In this document: one piece after another, positions 9,515 through 14,939 of the stretch
Numbering within the stretch: position 1 is the stretch's first letter
How the letters are laid out: the number at the start of each line of letters is the position of its first letter
Origin: Stereum hirsutum FP-91666 SS1
Taxonomy: Eukaryota; Basidiomycota; Agaricomycetes; Russulales; Stereaceae
Reading direction: 5' to 3'
Length of the DNA: 14,939 bases
NCBI RefSeq assembly: GCF_000264905.1
Contig: NW_006763144.1
Coordinates: 1,537,020 to 1,551,958, forward strand
Made by a program: the position numbers and the translations under genes
The notes under the pieces: generated by a model
Databases searched by the model: none
Seen by the model: the letters and a program-made list of their open reading frames with translations, nothing else
Told to the model about the DNA's origin: nothing

Positions 9515-10170
9515 TTGAGCACTGAGCGCCATCGAGCTCACTCTGGACACACTACTCTTGCAGCTCGCTCGTTGCTTCGTACTACCAGATAAGGTGCGTA
9601 AAGCAGATGGCTAGATGCATAGACAATATGTTTCTATTAATCACTGTATCTTCATTAGACCGAGAAAAGAAATCACAAGTTCTGTGGCGGAATAGGGGCA
9701 TCGTGCTGTCTGTAAAATATATGGGCTTCACGCTGCCCGTAAACCGTCTCATACCCTCTGATTCAGAGTAGAGTGGTCTGTACGGTAAGATACAGCTCTT
9801 GGAGATGTACATTACCACTATTAGACTTTCTTGCATGCATTCATTGTGAGCTTTCTTACACTCAATGTAGAAAACGATCACACAGAAAGACGTGGGGAAG
9901 CAAATGTCATTATAGCAAAGCGACAGTTCAAAGCATGCAAACAGAAAAGCGGATCAAAGCACGGCTGGACAGGGGGTACGGAAAGCGAGATACACAGCAC
10001 GATGGGGAGGAGAACAAGAAAACAAAACACTATGTCCTGACTCTACTAGAAGAATGTCTATAAAATGAATCAGTCAATGAGACGCTCTGATGTGCCATGG
10101 AGAATACTGAACAGAGACTTACTCACCTCCATGTGCGAGCAGCTGTTGAATACGACATATAACCGGTAGT

Positions 10171-11148
10171 TCAAGAAGTCGATGCGGGGACGAAGGAGTC
10201 GTGATCAAACCCGAACTGGTTGTGGAACTCCTCCAGGTTGACGCTTCATAGAGGATTCAGTACAAAGACCGAGAGCAAGAGAAGTTACCCTGGAATATTA
10301 GTGCCTCTTCATCATACGCCGCAACCAGGTGAGCAGTGCTGCATGCGAGGAGATCAAGGACCTGGGCGTAGCAGGCAATGGAGTGGATCCAACTGGTGAG
10401 GGACACCTGTCGGAGTGGGTTATCGTCTTGTGGGCCCCACCAGTCTTCGCGGAGCTCCTCAACAACATAGAGGCACATCTGCAGGTAGTTCTTGAGGCCT
10501 TTGATGAGGATGGCGCAGCTTTCTGCATCTCCAAAAGCATCCAGGGCGTCCTCGACAATGTCCTTGGCAGCCCACGCGCTAGCCTGCAGGTTAGAATTGG
10601 AGGTGGAGATGGCGAGTACCTGCCAGCATGGGTCTGGGTTACAAACACCCTCCAGAAGCACGAGCCAGTTCCTGTACCCTCTACCGGCATTGTTGTGAGT
10701 CAAAAAGAGGTTTATGATCACAGAGTTGCTCCGTTTAATTCCCGATCTTCTCGAGATACAAGGCCCACTCCTCCTCCGGAATCTGGTGTTTGCATTTCTG
10801 TTCATAGATTTCGTCGAATTGAAAGTACTTGCTGATCTTGTTGTGAGGTTTCGCTTTGGGATAGTGAGCTAAATCTCAAGTAAGAACGCGCATGACGCTA
10901 GAATATGGAAGACAAAACGTACCACGAAGAAGAAAGTTTGCATACTCCTTGTTCAGATAAGTGGGCACCCTACCCTCGGGCCAGTCGATCGTGAAAAAAT
11001 CTACTTTCTTGAGCGCAAGGGCGGCTTCATTCATCTTGTGCTCGGGTGCAGGAGTACCTGTTTCCTCCTCAGGACCCGCAATATCTCCTACCGTCTCCTG
11101 CACAAGCTCCGGAGTGCCTGCCTCTTTATCGGATTCAGAAGTAGCCAT
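10171..11148 (-). pseudogene. Unrecognised fungal gene, frame-broken
   Basis: I do not recognise the family. Exons (minus): 11148-10923, 10868-10289 and 10243-10171, with introns of 54 and 45 nt. Exon 1 is an acidic leader then FFTIDWPEGRVPTYLNKEYA; exon 2 opens HYPKAKPHNKISKYFQFDEI and includes EEEWALYLEKIG. There, at a GGG run (10743-10741), the frame reaches TAA (10737-10735), yet coding character resumes one frame over and continues for about 145 codons (LFLTHNNAGRGYRNWLVLLE, a helical stretch, REDWWGPQDDNPLRQ, AHLVAAYDEEALIFQ). One extra G would explain this. The exon 3 frame (NLEEFHNQFGFDHDSF) disagrees in phase by one, and its TGA at 10173-10171 may itself be a lesion, since frame and a good GTGAGT donor continue to 10126. 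Start 11148 is the first Met of the hydrophilic segment; the longer frame to 11370 looks like leader. Decayed like its neighbours. Confidence 0.6.
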
Positions 11149-11812
11149 AGGGAAGTAAGTAGCAGAGGCCGTAGAGGTGAATGACAACTTGCGAGGGAGT
11201 ACTGGGCCGAGATGGAAAGGGGGCAAGGAGAGCAAGAGGGGAGCAAAGAGAGAAGGGAAATAAAACATAGAGGCCGTCGACGGCAGCATGAGGCAATAGT
11301 GAGGCAACCGTGAGGTAGGCAGGGCCATTCGGCTACGCGTGAATGCGTAGTGTCCATCATAGTGCACCAACTACCAGAGACACATCAGACGTGGGCACTT
11401 GTTTGTGGCGATGCTGCGAAGCTCTTTCGAACTCCGCTCCGAAGGCAGCTCTACCTGGATAATGTGGCAAACCTCGCCACTGCACATTGTATTTCCCAGA
11501 ATACCCAGAATAATTCTATGTACATTCAAGAACATGATAGAAAACAGTCACAGAAAAACAAAAAACAAAGCAGATGGAAAGGATAACGAGCAGCAAACAG
11601 CAAACGACAGCGACACATGTACAGAGCATGGGGATGAGATAGTGACGGTTCATGAACGGTTACGACGAGGAGATCTGAAAGAAAATAGAAAAAGAAAAAG
11701 AAACAGTCCACGTACTCCTATCTCCACACCGTCGCTATTGTCCTCCTCCACTATGACATCTCACCTGGCCCTACCCATCCACCCCCTCCCACCTGATCCG
11801 CTACTTCCACAC
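11149..11812. other. Spacer between two minus-strand genes
   Basis: No gene is supported in these 664 bases. The right part is the 3' flank of the RNase H1-N gene and includes an A-rich run near 11550-11580 and another near 11680-11700. The left part is the upstream region of the unrecognised gene and holds an ACGCGT box. Confidence 0.4.
11333..11350. promoter_or_regulatory. ACGCGT box within a 6-bp hairpin
   Basis: ACGCGT at 11335-11340 lies in CTACGC (11333-11338) and GCGTAG (11345-11350), a perfect inverted repeat with a 6-base loop. It sits about 190 bp upstream of the unrecognised minus-strand gene. The pairing of an MCB-type box with a hairpin repeats the arrangement before the dioxygenase. 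Confidence 0.4.
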
Positions 11813-12678
11813 TCAACGAGAACGCACCCGAACCACGCCCTGCGCCATCGCGAGGGCGAAAGCAGCGTGCGCGTCCTGTGGGTTCTTGTAAGAGACGACG
11901 ACGGCACGCTTGATGAACAACACTTGGTCCACAGCCTCACACCTAGGTTACAAGAGTGAGTATAGTTGTCAGAATCACACTGAAGACGAAGGGGAACGCT
12001 TAGCAATCACAGAACACGCCAACACGTCTACCCTGCGTAACGACATACGTTGTCAACAAGGATTCGGGAGGGAGAGGGAGGCCTGCAGGAGTTGGGATCG
12101 GTGATGGGAGCGGTCACTGACCACGATATCCCGGCTCTGTGTGGACGAGACCCTTCCAAAGCATATCGGCGAAATGTATATGGGCCTCCCTCTGCGTGAG
12201 GTTAGGGCCAAAGGAGCGGGAGGGGCGGGAACGACTAAGGTGTCCTGATGCGCATCAGACAAGGGCAAGGGGGACGAGGATGAGGGGGACGGGAACAAGG
12301 TAGATGAGGCCAGGAGGGGAGACGAAGGCGCGAAAGGAGGAGCCAGTTCCGGTTGGGTAGGGGATTCAGAATCAATGGGGACGATGGCTAGCGGATTTGC
12401 TCAACAGTTAGCAACGAGATGGAATACGGAAGACGGGAATACGACGCACCCAGAATGCCAGGCTGTGCCTCGACCGTCATGACGCTCATCGCTACCGCCA
12501 GCCATGCCTCATCATCTGAGCCGTCATAGTTTGTACTGTCGTACGCTGTTGCCCACGACTCCGAAGTGGAGTCATCATCCGCGTTGTCCGAGGAGGCGCT
12601 ATTGTCCTCGCTGTTGTGAGAAGCGGGGAGAGAGAGAGATGGGAGGGAACAGGAATGACGAGAGGGAAGAGGGGACAT
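11813..12678 (-). pseudogene. RNase H1 N-terminal (viroplasmin-like) domain protein, inactivated
   Basis: Exons (minus): 12678-12450, 12387-12236, 12191-12004, 11942-11813; about 232 codons. The first half is a Ser/Asp/Pro-rich disordered region. The last part, LTTYVVTQGRRVGVFCDW then VVVSYKNPQDAHAAFALA and GVVRV, fits the RNase H1 N-terminal fold (Cauli_VI/viroplasmin type), which in RNase H1 binds RNA:DNA hybrids; here it stands without an RNase H catalytic domain. Lesions: TGA at 12116-12114 in a Pro-rich linker where CGA is the likely ancestor, and a donor at 12003 reading CT instead of GT. The assignment of that intron rests on phase, which joins TG and G to give the conserved Trp, and on its CCTAG acceptor. 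Intron 2 (12235-12192) has a CTAAC branch site but a weak GTCGTT donor. It is divergent from the 12892 gene, sharing a 213-bp promoter. Confidence 0.7.
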
Positions 12679-12891
12679 CGTGAAGACATGAGGAATGATG
12701 GCCAAGATGATTGCCGGCGACTATTATAAGCCGCGCTTCAGTGCTCGGCAAAGTGTGATACTTCTTCGGGCAACCTCGGAACTCAACACACGGCACGCGT
12801 AGACGCATCGACACGTTGTGGATGTTTGTTTTATTTTCATTTTCATTTTCCAAACTGGGATTTCTCTCCGTTTCTCCTCTCTCTGGCAGAC
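12679..12891. promoter_or_regulatory. Shared divergent promoter with ACGCGT box
   Basis: These 213 bases separate two oppositely transcribed start codons (12678 minus, 12892 plus). ACGCGT lies at 12795-12800, about 92 bp from the plus start and 117 bp from the minus start. A T-rich pyrimidine stretch (12825-12885) precedes the plus gene. A minus-strand TATAATAG word at about 12727-12720 could be a TATA element for the minus gene. Confidence 0.45.
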
Positions 12892-14398
12892 ATGGCAGAA
12901 CCGGCTCCTCCTCAGGTCAATTCTGAAGACACCAACTCTGCGGCTGCTCATCCTAGCGCCTCTGCTGGTGTCACTGACCAGATATTCCCTGTGTGCACCG
13001 CAATCACCCCATCAGCTTCTGGAACAACTGTCAATCTCACGGCTTCGTTGCTTTCATCCACTTCCACCTCGACTGCTCCCATGACATCCTCTCCTGATGC
13101 CGCGGCTTTGTCTTCTACACACCTATCGGCTTCCACCTCGACCACTCCAGATATCACGGCTACATCATCGTCCACGAGCTCACCTTCTACAACCAGACCT
13201 TCCACTCCCACGACCTCCCCACAGGATCTTCCGGCGTGCAACGGTCCCAAACGTGCACGGAAGCTCAATCCGAAAGAGAGAGGGAAACCGGGCCACAAAT
13301 CGTCATGGCCTCCACAAAAACTTGCCTTCCTCAAAAGTCACCTCGCCGATTGCCTTGCCAGCACCGACCGGAAGAGCTTCTACACTCGATTCCTTTATAT
13401 TTGGCGCAAGGTCTTTGGATGACACCTTTCTTTACGGGAAGATCCAGAAGGCGAGGTCAACGAGAAGGCGGCTCTTTCCGTGCCGGACTCGGATGCAGTG
13501 GAGGAGTTGACGAATGAGCAGAAGAAGGCGCGGGAGGAGGATAATAGGGCCTGCCACCAGGTACGTCGCATTTGTGTCTCCCGATATGCTCTTTACTGAC
13601 ATATTTGGGCTTCCTTGTTGTTCTGTCTCTCCTTTTTTTTTTGCAGATGTTCTCCAACTGGTTTTGTGCACGCATGAAACGATTGTCAGTCGTGGCTGAT
13701 CCCGCAGCCGCACTCACTGAGTTCCTCGGCATGTCTTCTACGGATGTGCAAGGCCCAGGACGCAAGAAAACATTGCTGCAGTACTACAGCAAACAGCACT
13801 GGAACGACCGCATCGCTATACGATATCGGATCGTACAGTGTTGACACGAGCAGGATTGGGAGGCCCTTGTCGACTCTGGCCGCTCAGAAGGTCAGAAGAC
13901 CCCGCTGGTTATCTCTGCAATCATGGAGGCAGCCGCGGAGGCCTGGGCTGAAGAATCGGACAAGTTCAAGGCTGAGCTGGAGGCCAAGCGAGAGGCAGAG
14001 TATTTGAAGGCGAAGGAAGAGTCTTCGAAGGTGAAGGATGCCCCGATCGAGGCTGCATCCTCGGAGCAGACACCGGAGGAGTACCAACAGTACGCTATAT
14101 ATTTCATATCTTTCTTTTTTTCTGTTTCTTTCAACGATTCTCAATCCGCTCCTCTTGAACTAGCTACATTGATTGTGCGGCAGTCCTTCTTGAGTCGATG
14201 GTTAATGCTGTCTTCAAAAAGATGGGCTTGATCACCACCGTCATCCTTGCTGGTCCTATGCCGAACTGTGGGGGGCAGATCAAGCTTCGCGCGTACGTAC
14301 TTACTCCATTTTTGCCCTTTCGTACTTCAACACTCATCGAACTTACTGTGTGTAGCCTTACCCATGCCCGTACAGGCGTAGCTGTACCACCTTTATAA
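12892..14398 (+). pseudogene. Agaricomycete repeated-family hypothetical protein, inactivated
   Basis: Exons: 12892-13560, 13647-14089, 14164-14292, 14356-14398; about 427 codons, all junctions in phase (GTACGT/GTACGC donors; TTGCAG, CTAG and GTAG acceptors). Residues about 1-115 are Ser/Thr/Pro-rich, then a basic stretch (PKRARKLNPKERGKPGHK) and SSWPPQKLAFLKSHLADCLA with FYTRF following. Later come NRACHQMFSNWFCARMKR, a charged coiled-coil-like helix (EAAAEAWAEESDKFKAELEA), TPEEYQQ, and LITTVILAGPMPNCGGQIKL. I remember proteins of this order as a high-copy, function-unknown family in mushroom genomes; the recollection is not checked. Two stops break it: TGA 13420-13422 where Trp is likely (KVFG then HLSL), and TGA 13842-13844 where Arg is likely. 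The last codons and the TAA stop fall in the CTTTATAAAG palindrome at 14391, so the C-terminus is probably replaced by an inserted repeat. Confidence 0.7.
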
Positions 14399-14526
14399 AG
14401 AGTCCCTATAGTAAGACTGGGACTCTTTGCAAAGAGCCCACTATATTAATGAGCCTGGGCTAATAAGGGCTCTTTATAAAGAGCAATCCTGCTGGTGGCT
14501 ATTCTGGCCGGAAAAATGGGCCAGAA
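14391..14526. repeat. Cluster of perfect hairpins bounded by TTTATAAAGAG
   Basis: Four inverted repeats lie in series. AAAGAGTCCC (14397-14406) pairs with GGGACTCTTT (14419-14428). AAAGAGCCC (14431-14439) pairs with GGGCTCTTT (14467-14475). CTCTTTATAAAGAG (14470-14483) is a self-palindrome. TTCTGGCC (14502-14509) pairs with GGCCAGAA (14519-14526). TTTATAAAGAG occurs at both 14392-14402 and 14473-14483. This is the look of a MITE-like or DNA-transposon end. The first copy supplies the stop of the preceding gene. Confidence 0.75.
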
Positions 14527-14760
14527 AATAGGCAAAAAATGTGTGAAAAAATGTGGGGATGGGTGTGGGGTGGCCCTGGGGTAGGGAGGGTGGTTTGGGG
14601 ATGGGTAGGGGGTAGGATAGTGGGTAGGGTAGGGTAGGAAAATGGGTGGTAATTGTGCACTAGGGCTAGGATAGCTGTATGCAGGGTATGGGGAGGATGT
14701 ATGGGGCTAGGCATGGGCTCTGGGGCTAGGGCAGATAGATAGGTGAATAGGGATAGAATG
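14527..14760 (+). repeat. G-rich low-complexity tract
   Basis: The plus strand is rich in GGG and GGGG runs built on irregular TAGGG, TGGGG and ATGGG units, for example GTGGGTAGGGTAGGGTAGG near 14620. It has many four-run sets able to fold as G-quadruplexes. It is contiguous with the hairpin cluster and is probably the body of the same repeat. The long minus-strand open frame across it is a composition artefact. It is not a clean TTAGGG telomere array. Confidence 0.6.
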
Positions 14761-14939
14761 ATGGACAATAAAAATACGGAAAAATACAGAAATAATAGCA
14801 GGAATGCTATGATTGATATACTGGGTACTGTGAGGGTGGATTGGTAGGGGAAATGAGGTGATCTGGGGATGTTTTAGTAACTTTGTGAGTTTTGTGATTC
14901 AGAGTGAATGAATTGCAGGAGTAGGTGTTGTTTTTATGG
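14761..14939. other. Window end, probable continuation of the repeat
   Basis: An A- then G-rich sequence without coding features. It continues the base bias of the preceding tract and runs off the window, so the far edge of the repeat is not seen. Confidence 0.35.

Larger units (their letters stand above)
8766..10126. other. Long gene-free stretch with nested inverted repeats
   Basis: No coding region is supported; open frames here are short and without family features. Structures seen: nested inverted repeats near 8916-8970 (TGTCGAGT paired with ACTCGACA, and GAGTGG paired with CCACTC inside), and a nested hairpin at 9472-9514 (CTGCAAA/TTTGCAG enclosing CATTC/GAATG). The TGTCGAGTGTGAG start at 8916 could be the edge of another LTR relic. 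A GGTTCGAAGTTC word at 8894 resembles a tRNA B box but no cloverleaf forms around it. Confidence 0.4.

Noticed and set aside
9582..9881. 99-codon minus-strand open frame
   Set aside because: No recognisable motif, no intron or coding character, and it lies in AT-rich gene-free sequence.
12077..12115. A 39-nt intron in the RNase H1-N gene removing the TGA
   Set aside because: It is in frame and has GT..AG ends, but is very short and its removal is not needed: the Pro-rich frame continues, so a CGA to TGA lesion is simpler. Not excluded.
14600..14640. Subtelomeric or telomere repeat
   Set aside because: The units are irregular (TAGGG, TAGGGG, TGGG) and lack a clean TTAGGG array or chromosome-end context.
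14499..14768. Minus-strand 89-codon open frame rich in Pro, His and Thr
   Set aside because: It is the translation of the complement of the G-rich low-complexity tract; no domain or start context supports it.

Overview
The window reads as nuclear DNA of a mushroom-forming basidiomycete (Agaricomycetes). The evidence is protein families expanded in that lineage (a KDZ-type transposase with a CxC2 cysteine cluster, and a fungal TET/JBP-like dioxygenase), many short introns (about 45-90 nt, GTRNGT...YAG, CTAAC-like branch sites) and a Ty1/copia fragment. No bacterial, organellar or CRISPR signal is seen. The species cannot be fixed from the sequence.

Layout. 1-956: no gene, a few short repeats. 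4919-957 (minus): an 11-exon KDZ transposase, about 1,124 codons, with six in-frame stops, two frame lesions and two damaged splice donors. 7163-5167 (minus): a 4-exon TET/JBP-like dioxygenase, about 605 codons, 247 bp upstream of the transposase in the same orientation, with one in-frame stop and one junction phase error. 7100-8071: a strong inverted repeat in the dioxygenase's first exon, a cluster of ACGCGT boxes in front of it, and a probable copia 3' LTR with a TATA box and a 27-bp direct repeat. 8094-8765 (minus): a 5'-truncated copia RNase H region. 8766-10126: no gene. 11148-10171 (minus): an unrecognised, frame-broken gene. 12678-11813 (minus): a gene ending in an RNase H1 N-terminal (viroplasmin-like) fold, with one stop. 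12892-14398 (plus): a divergently transcribed member of a family I remember as repeated in agaricomycete genomes, with two stops, ending inside a palindromic repeat. 14391-14939: hairpin-rich then G-rich repeat running off the window.

Taken together this is a KDZ/TET-JBP transposon neighbourhood in decay. In fungi, KDZ transposases and TET/JBP dioxygenases are known to co-occur; the dioxygenase family oxidises 5-methylcytosine in DNA. The main observation is that every primary in-frame stop across four genes is TGA or TAG, never TAA. Each can come from one C:G to T:A change, and most sit where the reading frame or family memory expects Arg (CGA to TGA). This is what deamination of methylated cytosine would leave, and it has hit the gene family that would act on methylcytosine. 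A second observation is ACGCGT (MCB-type) boxes upstream of three of the genes. Gene models are manual, without alignments; exon ends are good to a few bases where phase agrees and are flagged where it does not.
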